Origin: Massilia phosphatilytica
Lineage (GTDB): Bacteria; Pseudomonadota; Gammaproteobacteria; Burkholderiales; Burkholderiaceae_D
Assembly (NCBI RefSeq): GCF_002968015.1
Contig: NZ_PUIP01000005.1
Span: 124,001 to 188,000 of the forward strand
DNA length: 64,000 nucleotides
Reading direction: 5' to 3'
Position numbers and translations under genes: made by a program. Shown piece after piece: positions 8,607 to 16,857 of the stretch (positions are counted from its first letter, which is position 1; every line of letters begins with the position of its first letter). The notes under the pieces were generated by a model. It ran no database searches, was not told the origin of the DNA, and worked only from the letters and a program-made list of their open reading frames with translations.

Positions 8607-9062
8607 TTATTTGGCCGCGCCGCCGTCCACCAGGCGTGCGAACCGGGCGCGCAAGGTCGCGTTGAACGCTGCGAAGGTCGCCGTCGGGGACACCAGCGAC
8701 ACGGTGACCATGTTGCCCCGGGCGACGCCGAAGCAGGAGGCCATGCCGACGCTCTTCACTGCGCCTTCGTTGCAGACCGGTTTCGCCGCCACGTTCTTGC
8801 CGGGCAGCGGCAGCAGCATGACGCTGAGCGACGGCGACGCCCCGACGCGCGGCGTGAAGGTGCACACCTCGGCGTGCTGTTCGGGCGCCTGCGCCGTGGC
8901 GGGCACCGTCTTGTGTTCGACCCTCGTGACGGCATCGCCGAGGGCGAGCGCCGCCAGCGTCTCGTGATCGATCAGGCTGCACGACGCGGGCACCGGCGCA
9001 GCCCATGCGGCGACAGGAAACAGGCAGGACATCAGCGTGACTGCGAAAAAGGTGTGACGCAT
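8607..9062 (-). CDS. Small secreted protein of unknown function
   Basis: I do not recognise the family. The 151-residue product has a Sec signal peptide (MRHTFFAVTLMSCLFPVAAWA). The mature part has four cysteines (in PASCSLI, AEVCTFT, KPVCNEG and MASCFGV), compatible with two periplasmic disulfides. The segment PASCSLIDHETLAALAL resembles the beginning of periplasmic DUF3558-like lipoprotein domains, but this is weak. It ends three bases from the ABC operon on the opposite strand. A two-part hairpin lies just upstream, between it and the six-cysteine gene, so it may be transcribed on its own. Confidence 0.75.
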   Translation of the reverse strand: MRHTFFAVTLMSCLFPVAAWAAPVPASCSLIDHETLAALALGDAVTRVEHKTVPATAQAPEQHAEVCTFTPRVGASPSLSVMLLPLPGKNVAAKPVCNEGAVKSVGMASCFGVARGNMVTVSLVSPTATFAAFNATLRARFARLVDGGAAK

Positions 9063-9090
9063 GTTCGATCCATGGATGATTGAATGAAAC

Positions 9091-9124
9091 GGGCGCCCTG
9101 GCCGGCATGCCAGGCGGGACGCCC
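9091..9124 (-). terminator. Two-part hairpin downstream of the six-cysteine gene
   Basis: GGGCG and CTGGC pair with GCCAG and CGCCC, giving an interrupted stem in the 85 bases between two minus-strand genes. On the minus strand it is followed by GTTTCATTC, a modest T-rich stretch. It may end transcription of the upstream six-cysteine protein gene. Confidence 0.4.
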
Positions 9125-9147
9125 GCGACTACGCGTTCGTTGCGGGT

Positions 9148-9456
9148 TCAGACGCTCGAGCAGTCGCGCATGCAGGCGTTGAATGCCATGGTGTAGACGT
9201 TCTGCGACTGCTGGTCCGCATACGCCGGCACACCGGCCAGGCACGCCGATTTGGCCGCCGGCTCCGTCAGGCTGTTGCAGTAATTGGTCTGTTGCGTGGT
9301 GTAGCTGATTTTTGCCTGGTTGGCGACCGCCTGTGCATTTTGCGTGCACGACGGCAGGCACTGCTGGTAGGTCGCCGCATAGGCGGTCGAGACGATCATC
9401 GCCACGGCGCCGGCGGTTGCCAGGGATTTGAACGGCATTCTGGAAAAGATGTTCAT
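9148..9456 (-). CDS. Small secreted six-cysteine protein (twin CX3C), paralog 1
   Basis: The 102-residue product has a 27-residue Sec signal ending STAYA. The 75-residue mature part has six cysteines with exact mirror symmetry: CX3C-X22-C-X11-C-X22-CX3C. It is rich in Gln, Asn, Ala and Thr and looks helical. The pattern suggests helices cross-linked by disulfides in the periplasm or outside the cell. A good ribosome-binding site (AGGAG) precedes the ATG. The neighbouring gene at 9575 is a paralog with identical cysteine spacing. I know of no function for this family; small twin-cysteine helical-hairpin proteins elsewhere act as chaperones, inhibitors or metal binders, but none of these is shown here. 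Confidence 0.82.
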   Translation of the reverse strand: MNIFSRMPFKSLATAGAVAMIVSTAYAATYQQCLPSCTQNAQAVANQAKISYTTQQTNYCNSLTEPAAKSACLAGVPAYADQQSQNVYTMAFNACMRDCSSV

Positions 9457-9499
9457 GACGCTGCACTCCTGAAAAGGTCAAAAGGAAGGTTGCGGCTAT

Positions 9500-9525
9500 A
9501 TTCCCGTGCGTCGGGCCACGGGAAT
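9500..9525. repeat. 9-bp inverted repeat between the two paralogs
   Basis: ATTCCCGTG and CACGGGAAT form a perfect 9-bp stem with an 8-base loop, 43 bases upstream of the start of paralog 1 and about 50 bases downstream of the stop of paralog 2. It could be a weak terminator or a 5' leader structure; no T-tract follows. Confidence 0.4.
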
Positions 9526-9574
9526 CATGTCAAATTCCTGTAACATTTCTACTCAAAAAAAATTCGGCTCTATA

Positions 9575-9886
9575 TCACGGCGATGCCAGGCAGCTTTGCA
9601 TGCACTGGTTGTACACATTGGTGGAGGTCACCTGCGCCTGTTGTTCCGCATACGCCGGCACACCGGCCAGGCACGCGGATTTGGCCGCCGGATCCGCCAG
9701 ACCGTTGCAGTAATTGGTCTGTTGCGTCGTGTAATACGACTTGGACGACGTGTAGGCGTACTGCTGATAACCTTTGCAGGTCGGATCGCAGGTGTACCAG
9801 CCTGCCGCGTAGGCACTCGTCATGATCATTGCCGCGGTCGCGGCGAGTGCGAGTGAAATGAACGGCTTTTTGGAAAAGATTTTCAT
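9575..9886 (-). CDS. Small secreted six-cysteine protein (twin CX3C), paralog 2
   Basis: The 103-residue product has a 27-residue signal ending TSAYA and a 76-residue mature part. Its six cysteines have exactly the spacing of the paralog at 9148: CX3C-X22-C-X11-C-X22-CX3C. The segments YTTQQTNYCN and PAAKSACLAGVPAYA are identical between the two, and the DNA over that stretch is nearly identical, so the duplication is recent or under gene conversion. The N-terminal arm differs, being Tyr- and Lys-rich (KGYQQYAYTSSKSYY). The ribosome-binding site TTTCAGGAGT is shared with paralog 1. Function is unknown; secretion is the only firm inference. Confidence 0.82.
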   Translation of the reverse strand: MKIFSKKPFISLALAATAAMIMTSAYAAGWYTCDPTCKGYQQYAYTSSKSYYTTQQTNYCNGLADPAAKSACLAGVPAYAEQQAQVTSTNVYNQCMQSCLASP

Positions 9887-10252
9887 ATGGGTCGACTCCT
9901 GAAATAATTAAAGGAAAACCACGCCATTTCGCAATCCGGACCACGAACCTGCCTTATGCATCCGAATCATATCGATCCTAATCAGCCGCATATCGCGTGA
10001 CAATGTTAAATCCTCCAATCGACATCATGAAATCAGTCAAAACGAAACTGCAATATGCGAAGGAGATAATCGAACCGGTTTCGTGAAAATAAAGGATTCA
10101 TAATCCCTCCGGAACGGACATTTCTCACCTATTTTCACGCTGCGGATAAGGCGGAAATATGAGGGGGAAATCGGGGACTGCCGCATTGCGCGGCGGAGGA
10201 AGAAAAGGCGGGGTGCACCGGCCGCTGGAGGGCGCGGCCGGCGCGGGGAGAA
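9887..10252. other. AT-richer intergenic region
   Basis: These 366 bases carry no convincing gene. The part next to the six-cysteine gene (about 9890-10160) is clearly more AT-rich than its surroundings and should hold that gene's promoter, although I cannot fix -35 and -10 boxes. The last 40 bases hold the hairpin at 10218-10241. Confidence 0.6.
10218..10241 (-). terminator. Hairpin ending the L-fucose operon
   Basis: CCGGCCGC and GCGGCCGG form a perfect 8-bp stem with an 8-base loop, 12 bases past the stop of the mutarotase gene. On the minus strand a CTTTTCTTCC tract follows within about 20 bases. Confidence 0.5.
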
Positions 10253-10582
10253 TCAATCCATGTGGAACACGGGCTCCATCATCGCCCAGTGCTCACCTTC
10301 GGCCCGGCTGGCCAGCGGCACCTGGCACGGGCTGCAGAACGTCCACCACCGCTGCGTTTCCGGGTCGGCCGCGATATGCGCCATGTCGGCCTCGAAATCG
10401 GTGCCGTGGTATTCCCAGTAGCCGAACATCAGGTTCTCCGGCTCGCGCAGGAAGATCGTGTAATTGCGCACGTTCGCTTCCGTCAGCCGGGCCAGCACCT
10501 GCGGCCATACGGCGGCGTGCAGCGCTTTGTATTCCGCGATCTTTTCCGGCACGATGCCGATGACCATTCCCATTCTTTGCAT
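10253..10582 (-). CDS. L-rhamnose/L-fucose mutarotase family protein (RhaM-like)
   Basis: The 109-residue protein is a complete RhaM/DUF718 member. It has the dimeric alpha/beta-barrel signature IVPEKIAEYKALHAAVWPQV, the motif NYTIFLREPENLMFGYWEY and the WW pair in ETQRWWTFC, where substrate is bound. These enzymes interconvert alpha and beta anomers of 6-deoxy-hexoses. In this cluster the substrate is most likely L-fucose, feeding the 1-dehydrogenase with the right anomer. The start at 10582 is favoured over the ATG nine bases downstream because it gives the normal family N-terminus. It is the last gene of the fucose cluster, 11 bases after the lactonase gene. Confidence 0.9.
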   Translation of the reverse strand: MQRMGMVIGIVPEKIAEYKALHAAVWPQVLARLTEANVRNYTIFLREPENLMFGYWEYHGTDFEADMAHIAADPETQRWWTFCSPCQVPLASRAEGEHWAMMEPVFHMD

Positions 10583-10593
10583 GTGATGACTCC

Positions 10594-11424
10594 TCAATCG
10601 ATACGATAGAAACGTTGGGCATTCAGGCCGAACACGGCCTGCCGGTCGGCCTCCGCCAGGCCGTCCAGCAGGGCCGCGCAGGCGGCGAGCCAGCGCGCGT
10701 AATCGGCGGCCAGGTTCAACACCGGCCAGTCGCTGCCCCAGATCAGGCGCCGCGGTCCGAAGCTGGCGAGCAGGTGGTCGACGTACGGCCGCAGGCGGTC
10801 GACGTCCCAGTCGGCGCCCGCTTCGGTGACGAGCCCGGACAGCTTGCAGCACACCTGCGGCAGCGCGGCCAGGCGCGCGATGTCGGCCCGCCACGGTTCC
10901 TGCACGCCCGCGGCGATCAGCGGCTTGGCGCCGTGGTCGATCACGATGGGCAGGTCCGGATGGCGCTGCGCGAACGCGTGCAGGGCGGGCAGATGGCGCG
11001 GCAGGACCAGCGCGTCGAAGCTCAGGCCATGGCGCAGCATCGCCGCGACGGCGGGCGCCAGCGCGGGGTCGTCGATCCAGTCGTCGTCGTCGAGGTCCTG
11101 CAGCATGGGCCGCAAGCCCTTGAGCAGCGGGTCGGCCGCGAGCGCATCGATGCGTGCCGGCGCGTCGGGCGCCTTCAGGTCGACCCAGCCAACCACGCCG
11201 CCGATGAACGGGTGGGCGCGGGCCAGGCCGAGCATGAAGCGCGTGTCGTCCTCGTTGGGCATCGATTGCACGAGCACCGTCTTCGCGACGCCGTGCCGCG
11301 CGAGCAGCGGCACCAGGTCGTCCGGGAAGAAATCGCGGTAGATGGCGGCGAGGTCCGGCGGCGGCCACGCGCCCTTGCGGTCGGCCAGCCGCCAGAAGTG
11401 TTGATGGGCGTCGACAAGCATCAT
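10594..11424 (-). CDS. Amidohydrolase-family lactonase (probable L-fuconolactonase)
   Basis: This is a 276-residue metal-dependent hydrolase of the amidohydrolase-2 type. It has the N-terminal metal pair in DAHQHFW, mid-barrel His residues (DHGAKPL) and the C-terminal catalytic Asp in LIWGSDWPVLN. Close relatives hydrolyse L-fucono-, L-rhamnono- or related sugar lactones. In this pathway it would open L-fucono-1,5-lactone to L-fuconate in the cytoplasm. Two adjacent ATG codons (11424, 11421) are possible starts. It lies 25 bases after the GntR gene and 11 before the mutarotase gene, in one operon. Confidence 0.9.
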   Translation of the reverse strand: MMLVDAHQHFWRLADRKGAWPPPDLAAIYRDFFPDDLVPLLARHGVAKTVLVQSMPNEDDTRFMLGLARAHPFIGGVVGWVDLKAPDAPARIDALAADPLLKGLRPMLQDLDDDDWIDDPALAPAVAAMLRHGLSFDALVLPRHLPALHAFAQRHPDLPIVIDHGAKPLIAAGVQEPWRADIARLAALPQVCCKLSGLVTEAGADWDVDRLRPYVDHLLASFGPRRLIWGSDWPVLNLAADYARWLAACAALLDGLAEADRQAVFGLNAQRFYRID

Positions 11425-11449
11425 GCTCCCTCCCGCGCCCGCGGGAACA

Positions 11450-12364
11450 TCAGCCCGGGTGCGCCTTCATTTCTCTGACTCGGATCGATTGCAGCAAGGT
11501 GCTGCGCGCGGAACTCAGGTGGACGCGCATCGCCTCGCGCGCGCCCGCGACGTCGCGCCGCGCCAGCGCCCGCAGGATGTCCAGGTGTTCGTGCACCGCG
11601 TACTCGTTGCGCACCATTTCCTGCGACTTGTCCCACTGGTAGTGGTAGTGGAACACGAGCGACACGAGGTCGAAGAAGCCTTGCGCGAAGCGGTTGTCCA
11701 ACTGCCCCATCAGGAACGCGTGGAAATCGCGGTCGAGCGCAGGAAAATCCTTGTGGTGCGTCGGCATGACGGAGCCCAGCTGCTCGTGCCGCGCGATCAG
11801 TTGCTGCAGTTCCGCGAAGGCCGGGGCATCCGGCGGCAGCGCGGCAAAGCGGTCGATCGCGGCGAACTCGAACATCTGGCGCACGTCGGCCAGCTCCATC
11901 GCGAACGAGCGGTCGAACGCGCACAGGCGCCAGCCGCCGCGCGGCTTCTTTTCGATCAGGCCCGAGTGCGAAAAGCCGATGAGGAATTCGCGCACGCTGA
12001 TGGTGCTCGTGCCGGCCGCGCGCGCCAGTTCCGTCTCCGAGAACTCGGCGCCGGGCGGCAGGTCGCTGTGATAGATGCGCTCCATCAGCACTTCGCGGAT
12101 GCGGTCGGCGCCCGTGCGCAACTCGTCCAGCTCGAAGTAATCCGTGCGCTCGGGTTTGCGCAGCAGCCGGCGTTCCTTCAGGTCGCTGATCAGGCCGCAC
12201 TCGTGGAAGTGCGCCAGCGCGCTGCGGATCGCCGTGCGGCTGCCCTCGCCCAGTTCGGCCATGTGCTGCTCGGTCGGAAGCGCTTCGCCGACCCGCACGT
12301 GGTCGGCAATGTATTGCAGCAGCAGGTTCGCGCTGCGCTTGAAGATGGTCGGAGGTCGGGCCAT
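11450..12364 (-). CDS. GntR/FadR-type regulator with two winged-helix domains
   Basis: The 304-residue protein has a GntR-type winged helix at about 10-72 (EALPTEQHMAELGEGSRTAI). A second one follows at about 85-150 (GAEFSETELARAAGTSTISV ... GLIEKKPRGGWRL), then a FadR-type FCD ligand-binding domain (about 155-290). The FCD metal ligands are visible as Asp/His in DRDFHAFL, His in YAVHEHLDIL and His in MRVHLSSA. Normal FCD regulators have one DNA-binding domain and about 230 residues. It sits inside the fucose cluster between the alcohol dehydrogenase and lactonase genes and is the natural candidate to bind the paired elements at 13480 and 20327. Its effector would be a fucose pathway intermediate. 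Confidence 0.9.
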   Translation of the reverse strand: MARPPTIFKRSANLLLQYIADHVRVGEALPTEQHMAELGEGSRTAIRSALAHFHECGLISDLKERRLLRKPERTDYFELDELRTGADRIREVLMERIYHSDLPPGAEFSETELARAAGTSTISVREFLIGFSHSGLIEKKPRGGWRLCAFDRSFAMELADVRQMFEFAAIDRFAALPPDAPAFAELQQLIARHEQLGSVMPTHHKDFPALDRDFHAFLMGQLDNRFAQGFFDLVSLVFHYHYQWDKSQEMVRNEYAVHEHLDILRALARRDVAGAREAMRVHLSSARSTLLQSIRVREMKAHPG

Positions 12365-12443
12365 GTAGTCCGGTAGGGTGAAGGCCGGGTGGACAATCCG
12401 TCATTCTACCGGAACTCCGGTGCGCGCAGGGAAGCGGCGCCAT

Positions 12444-13463
12444 TCACACCTCGACGATGGCCTTGATCACGCCGCTGGCCGGGTCCATCCAGCGCGGCAG
12501 CGTGTCGATGAACTCGTCCAGCGTGGCGCGGTGCGTGTTCATCGCGCGCGTCGGCACGAGACCCGCCTTCATCGCCGCGAGCACCTCGCGGAAATCGTCC
12601 ACGGTCGCGTTGCGGCTGCCGAGCAGCGTCGTCTCGCGTTTGTGGAACTCCGGATCGGCGAACGAGATCCGCTCCGGGACGATCGAGACGAGGACGTACG
12701 TGCCGCCATGCGCGACGAAATCCAGGCCCCGCTCCATCGCCTTGATGTTGCCGGTGGCGTCGAACACGACATCGAAGAAGTCGCCGCCCGTGATCTCGCG
12801 CAGCGCCTCGTGGTCGCCCTCGCCCGCCGTCACCGTGTGCGCGACGTTCAGCACGTCGCGGCAGAAGCCGAGGCGGTCCTCGCGCGCATCGAGCACCGTC
12901 ACCTGCCCGCCCTTCAGCGCCGCGAACAGCCCGACGGCCACGCCGATCGGCCCCGCCCCGACGACCAGCACGCGCTGCCCGGCCGTGACGGCGCCGCGGC
13001 GTACCGCGTGCATGCCGATGGCGAGGAATTCCAGCATGGCGGCATCGTCGAGCGAGATGCCTTCCGTCTTGAGGACGAACTGCGCGGGAACCGTGAGGTA
13101 TTCGGCCATGCCGCCGTCGCGGTGCACGCCCAGCACCTGGATCCGCGTGCAGCAGTTCGTCTTGCCCTTGCGGCAGGCGACGCAGTCGCCGCACGACAGA
13201 TAGGGCATCACGAACACTTCGTCGCCGGCCGCGAGGCCGGAACCGGCGGGCGCCGTGACCACTTCACCGGACAGCTCATGCCCCATCACGCGCGGATAGG
13301 CCAGGAACGGCTGCGTGCCGCGGAAGATGTGCATGTCCGTGCCGCACACGCCGATACGCCGCACGCGCAGCAGCACCTCGTTGGCCGCAGGCTCCGGGAT
13401 CGGCCTGAACCCGAGACTCAGTGCGCCGGGGGATTCGCATACCACGCTTTTCATCAGACTCAT
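12444..13463 (-). CDS. Zinc-dependent alcohol dehydrogenase (MDR family)
   Basis: This is a 339-residue medium-chain dehydrogenase. Catalytic zinc ligands are Cys in RIGVCGTDMH and His-Glu in VMGHELSGEV. The structural zinc loop has four cysteines in CGDCVACRKGKTNCC, and the NAD(P) motif is VVGAGPIGVAVG. The start at 13463 has an AAAGG ribosome-binding site about 8 bases upstream. It is the first gene of a four-gene unit (dehydrogenase, regulator, lactonase, mutarotase) and lies just downstream of the 24-bp fucose element. Relatives oxidise sugar acids such as L-galactonate or L-gulonate. Its step here is unclear, because the main fucose pathway already has an AKR and an SDR dehydrogenase. 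Confidence 0.9.
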   Translation of the reverse strand: MSLMKSVVCESPGALSLGFRPIPEPAANEVLLRVRRIGVCGTDMHIFRGTQPFLAYPRVMGHELSGEVVTAPAGSGLAAGDEVFVMPYLSCGDCVACRKGKTNCCTRIQVLGVHRDGGMAEYLTVPAQFVLKTEGISLDDAAMLEFLAIGMHAVRRGAVTAGQRVLVVGAGPIGVAVGLFAALKGGQVTVLDAREDRLGFCRDVLNVAHTVTAGEGDHEALREITGGDFFDVVFDATGNIKAMERGLDFVAHGGTYVLVSIVPERISFADPEFHKRETTLLGSRNATVDDFREVLAAMKAGLVPTRAMNTHRATLDEFIDTLPRWMDPASGVIKAIVEV

Positions 13464-13479
13464 GTCGTTGCCTTTCGTT

Positions 13480-13503
13480 TTGTATTCTATAAATTTAAGA
13501 CAT
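13480..13503 (-). promoter_or_regulatory. 24-bp fucose-cluster element, copy 1
   Basis: Read on the plus strand this is TTGTATTCTATAAATT followed by TAAGACAT. It matches copy 2 (20327-20350) at 22 of 24 positions. It lies 17-40 bases upstream of the ATG of the alcohol dehydrogenase gene, where an operator or promoter core should be. The surrounding DNA is GC-rich, so an AT-rich repeat here stands out. The GntR protein at 11450 is the likely binder. Confidence 0.65.
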
Positions 13504-13597
13504 TTGAGCCCGCAGCGCAACGCTAAAAGAGCCAGCGGCGCCAATAAATTTGATTAAAGGAGGGAAGATGCCGGCGCGGTCGCGCCGGCGGAGAGGT

Positions 13598-14728
13598 TCA
13601 GGCCAGGCAGTCCGGGCCGATGTCGCGGACGGATTGCACGCCCGTCAGGACCATGCTGGTGCGGATGTCTTTTTCGAGGATGGCGAGCAGGTTGCGCACG
13701 CCGGCCGCGCCGCCCGTCGCGAGCGCGTAGATGAATGCGCGGCCGATCAGGACGCCGTCCGCGCCCAGCGCCAGCAGGCGCACGACATCCAGGCCGGTGC
13801 GCACGCCGGAGTCGGCGAAGATCGTCAGGTCGCCCTTCACCGCCGCGGCGATGGACGGCAGCGCCTTCGCCGTGGACAGCGCGCCGTCCAGCTGGCGCCC
13901 GCCGTGGTTCGAGACGACGATCCCGTCCGCGCCGAACGCCTTCGCGTCGCGCGCGTCGTCCGCGTCGAGGATGCCCTTGATGACCATGGGGCCCTGCCAT
14001 TCGTCGCGGATCCACTGCAGGTCGCTCCAGCTGATGCCCGGATCGAAGTTGGCGGCCAGCCAGCCGATGTAGTCGGTGAGTCCCGTCGCATGGCCGCGGT
14101 AGGCGGAGATGTTGCCCAGGTCGTGCGGCCGGCCGAGCAGCCCCACGTCGAGCGCCCAGCGCGGATGCAGCATCGCCTGCAGCACGCGGCGCAGCGGGCC
14201 GTGACGGCCGCTCATGCCGGAATGGGCGTCGCGGTAGCGCGCGCCCGGCACCGGCATGTCGACGGTGAACACGAGCGTATCGATGTTCAGCTCGCGCGCA
14301 CGGCGCAAGTAATCGCGCATGAAGCCGCGGTCCTTCAGTACGTACAGCTGGCACCACAAGGGCTGCGCCGACTGCGCCGCCACCTCGGCGAGCGGGCACA
14401 CGGACACCGTCGACTGGATGAACGGGATATTGCGTTCCGCCGCCACGCGGGCCGCCTGCACCTCGCCGCGGCGCGCATACATGCCCGCGAGGCCGATCGG
14501 CGCCAGCGCCAGCGGCAGGCCGCGCTTCACGCCGAACCACTCGGTCGACAGGTCCAGCGTTTCCGACCCCTTCAGCACGCGCTGGCGCAGGCTGACCGCG
14601 TGCAGGTCGTTCACGTTGGCGCGCAACGTCGACTCGGTGCCGGAGCCACCGTCGAGATAATGGAACAGGAACGGCGGCAACCGGCGGCGCGCCGCCTCGC
14701 GATAGTCGGTGGCGGAAGAGATGATCAT
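13598..14728 (-). CDS. lldD: FMN-dependent L-lactate dehydrogenase / alpha-hydroxy-acid oxidase
   Basis: The 376-residue protein is a full-length member of the LldD/glycolate-oxidase family. Signatures are the N-terminal [11 protein letters not shown], the FMN and substrate residues in [10 protein letters not shown], and the active-site block [13 protein letters not shown] with catalytic His and Arg. It oxidises L-2-hydroxy acids, normally L-lactate to pyruvate, and passes electrons to the respiratory chain. The fucose pathway encoded here ends in pyruvate plus L-lactate, so this enzyme would let both halves of fucose enter as pyruvate. It follows the SDR gene after 9 bases and closes the first transcription unit of the cluster. 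Confidence 0.93.
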   Translation of the reverse strand: MIISSATDYREAARRRLPPFLFHYLDGGSGTESTLRANVNDLHAVSLRQRVLKGSETLDLSTEWFGVKRGLPLALAPIGLAGMYARRGEVQAARVAAERNIPFIQSTVSVCPLAEVAAQSAQPLWCQLYVLKDRGFMRDYLRRARELNIDTLVFTVDMPVPGARYRDAHSGMSGRHGPLRRVLQAMLHPRWALDVGLLGRPHDLGNISAYRGHATGLTDYIGWLAANFDPGISWSDLQWIRDEWQGPMVIKGILDADDARDAKAFGADGIVVSNHGGRQLDGALSTAKALPSIAAAVKGDLTIFADSGVRTGLDVVRLLALGADGVLIGRAFIYALATGGAAGVRNLLAILEKDIRTSMVLTGVQSVRDIGPDCLA

Positions 14729-14737
14729 CGAGCGGCT

Positions 14738-15502
14738 TTACGTGTTCAGGGTGATGAAGCCGCCGTCGATCGGATAATCGGTTCCCGTGATGAAGGCAGC
14801 CTCGTTGCTGCACAAGTATAGCGCGAGCGCGGCCACTTCGTCCGGCCGGGCCATGCGGCCGATGGGCTGGGTCTTCGACAGCTGCTCGAACATTTCCGCT
14901 TCACGGCCCGGATAGGTGCGCGCCAGGAAGCCGTCCACGAACGGCGTGTGGACGCGCCCCGGCGAGATCGAATTGCAGCGGATCCCGTCCTGCAGGTAAT
15001 CCTTGGCCACCGACAGGGTCATCGCCATCACGGCGCCCTTCGCGGTGGAATACGCGAAGCGTTCCTTGATGCCCACCCAGGCCGCCACGGACGCCATGTT
15101 GAGGATGGTGCCGCCGCCGTTCGCGCGCAGTTGCGGGATCGCGGCGTGCAGGCAGTTGTAGACGCCCTTGACGTTGACGCTCATGACGCGGTCGAAGTCC
15201 TCTTCGCCCGTGTTGTCCGCCTTGCCGATGTGGGCGATGCCGGCGTTGTTGACGAGGATGTCGAACGGGCCGATCTTCGCCATCAGTGCCTCCACGTCGG
15301 CCTGGCGCGACACGTCGCAGGCATGCGAAGTGACCCGGCCGGACTCTTCCCGGATCTCGCGCACCACTTGCACGCAGGCGGCGTCGTTCAGGTCGACCAC
15401 ATGGACATGCGCCCCCTGCCGCGCGAACAGCTGGGCGATCGCCTTGCCGATGCCGCTGCCGCCACCCGTGATGACGGCGGTCTTGTCGTTCAGTTCAAAC
15501 AC
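14738..15502 (-). CDS. SDR dehydrogenase (probable 2-keto-3-deoxy-L-fuconate dehydrogenase)
   Basis: The 254-residue classical short-chain dehydrogenase has the cofactor motif TGGGSGIGKAIA, the NNAG motif (LVNNAGIAH) and the catalytic Ser-Tyr-Lys with YSTAK. The early Asp in HVVDLNDAA favours NAD over NADP. Known fucose clusters use such an enzyme to oxidise 2-keto-3-deoxy-L-fuconate at C4 to the 2,4-diketo acid, which matches the adjacent FAH-type hydrolase. The start is a GTG at 15502, eight bases inside the end of the permease gene, so translation is probably coupled. The product is cytoplasmic. Confidence 0.92.
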   Translation of the reverse strand: MFELNDKTAVITGGGSGIGKAIAQLFARQGAHVHVVDLNDAACVQVVREIREESGRVTSHACDVSRQADVEALMAKIGPFDILVNNAGIAHIGKADNTGEEDFDRVMSVNVKGVYNCLHAAIPQLRANGGGTILNMASVAAWVGIKERFAYSTAKGAVMAMTLSVAKDYLQDGIRCNSISPGRVHTPFVDGFLARTYPGREAEMFEQLSKTQPIGRMARPDEVAALALYLCSNEAAFITGTDYPIDGGFITLNT

Positions 15503-16793
15503 GTTTCGTGACTCCCATTGAAGATGGCGCGGCGCGGGTTTCGCGGCTGTCCTGCAGCAGCGACGCGCGCGCGAACCAGGCGATGACGATGAAGCACAGC
15601 AGCGGCACCACGTAGCCGTACTGCACGTTGTGCGTCACGTCGCTGACGTAGCCGAACAGCAGCGGCAGCAGCGCGCCACCCACGATGGCCATGATGATCA
15701 GGCCGCTGCCCATGTCGGCGTGGTGGCCGGCGCCCTGCAGGCCCAGCGAGAAAATGGTGGGGAACATGATCGACATGAAGAACGCGATGCCGATCACGGC
15801 CGCGAGGCTGGCCACGCCGTGCGCCACCATCGCCACCCCGGCCAGGATCACGCAGGCCAGTGCGTACATCCACAGCAGCCGGGCCGGCGCCACGATGCGC
15901 ATCAGCCCCGTGCCGACGAAGCGGCCGACCATGAACGCCATGCCGCAGCCCCACCCGAGGTAGTCCGCAGCGGTCACGGGCGACACGCCCGCCGAGCGGG
16001 TGGCGTACAGGATGAAGAAGCTGAACACGCAGACCTGTGCGCCCACGTAGAAAAACTGCGCGATCGCCCCGCGCCGGATCGACGGCACGGCGAGCGCCTC
16101 GCCGAGCGAACTCTTGGCCGGTGCGTTGTCCGACTTGCCGCCGACTTCCGGCAGTTTCAGGAACCAGAATATGACGGCCAGCGCGAGGATGACGAGGCCC
16201 AGCACCATGTACGGCCCTTTCACGCTGGCCGCCTCCGCCGCCAGTGCCGCCTGGCGTGCCGCTTCCGGCATCGCGGCGAGCTGCGTGTCGTCGGCGCCGT
16301 GCACGAGGATCAGGCGCGCGCCGATGATCGGTGCCAGCGTGGCCGCCAGGCCATTGAACGACTGCGCCAGGTTGATGCGGTGAGCCGCGCGGTCCGGACG
16401 GCCCAGCAGGGTCACGTACGGATTGGCGGCCGTCTCCAGGATCGTTAGGCCGCACGCGATGGTGAACAGCGCGGCCAGGAACACCACGTACTGCTGCGTG
16501 TTCGCGGCCGGGATGAACATCATCGAGCCCGTCGCGAACAGCAGCAGGCCGCAGATGATCGCCGCCTTGTAGCCCGCCCGGCGGATCAGCAGGCCCGCCG
16601 GCAGCGCCATCACGAAGTAGGCGATGAACACGGCCGAATCCACCAGCGCCGACTGCAGCACGGTCAGGCTGAACGACCGCCGCAGGTGCGGGATCAGGAT
16701 CGGGTCGAGATTGTGGACGAACCCCCACATGAAAAACAGCGAGGTGATCATCACGAGGGAAAACCGGTACTGCCGCGTCGAGGGGTCCGTCAT
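15495..16793 (-). CDS. fucP: L-fucose:H+ symporter, FucP family
   Basis: This is a 432-residue major-facilitator protein with about 12 membrane helices and the FucP hallmark regions. These are the first helix with FFMWGFVHNLDPILIPHL, the motif ILETAANPYVTLLG and the NLAQSFNGL segment. The E. coli FucP Asp/Glu residues that couple proton and sugar correspond to the Asp in HNLDPI and the Glu in LETAANP. It would import L-fucose across the inner membrane and is the only sugar transporter in the cluster. The 64 bases before it separate it from the FAH gene on the same strand. The SDR start lies within its last codons. Confidence 0.93.
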   Translation of the reverse strand: MTDPSTRQYRFSLVMITSLFFMWGFVHNLDPILIPHLRRSFSLTVLQSALVDSAVFIAYFVMALPAGLLIRRAGYKAAIICGLLLFATGSMMFIPAANTQQYVVFLAALFTIACGLTILETAANPYVTLLGRPDRAAHRINLAQSFNGLAATLAPIIGARLILVHGADDTQLAAMPEAARQAALAAEAASVKGPYMVLGLVILALAVIFWFLKLPEVGGKSDNAPAKSSLGEALAVPSIRRGAIAQFFYVGAQVCVFSFFILYATRSAGVSPVTAADYLGWGCGMAFMVGRFVGTGLMRIVAPARLLWMYALACVILAGVAMVAHGVASLAAVIGIAFFMSIMFPTIFSLGLQGAGHHADMGSGLIIMAIVGGALLPLLFGYVSDVTHNVQYGYVVPLLCFIVIAWFARASLLQDSRETRAAPSSMGVTKRV

Positions 16794-16857
16794 GTCTGCA
16801 AAGTCTCCGTGTTGGCGCTCGTTACGCCTTTTGTCGTTTGCCGCTATTCTCGAACGA

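Noticed and set aside
12365..12443. Imperfect inverted repeat AGTCCGGTAG / CTACCGGAACT between the GntR gene and the dehydrogenase gene
   Set aside because: It has an unpaired base and a long loop. It could be an operator or weak terminator, but it does not resemble the 24-bp element and I see no further support.
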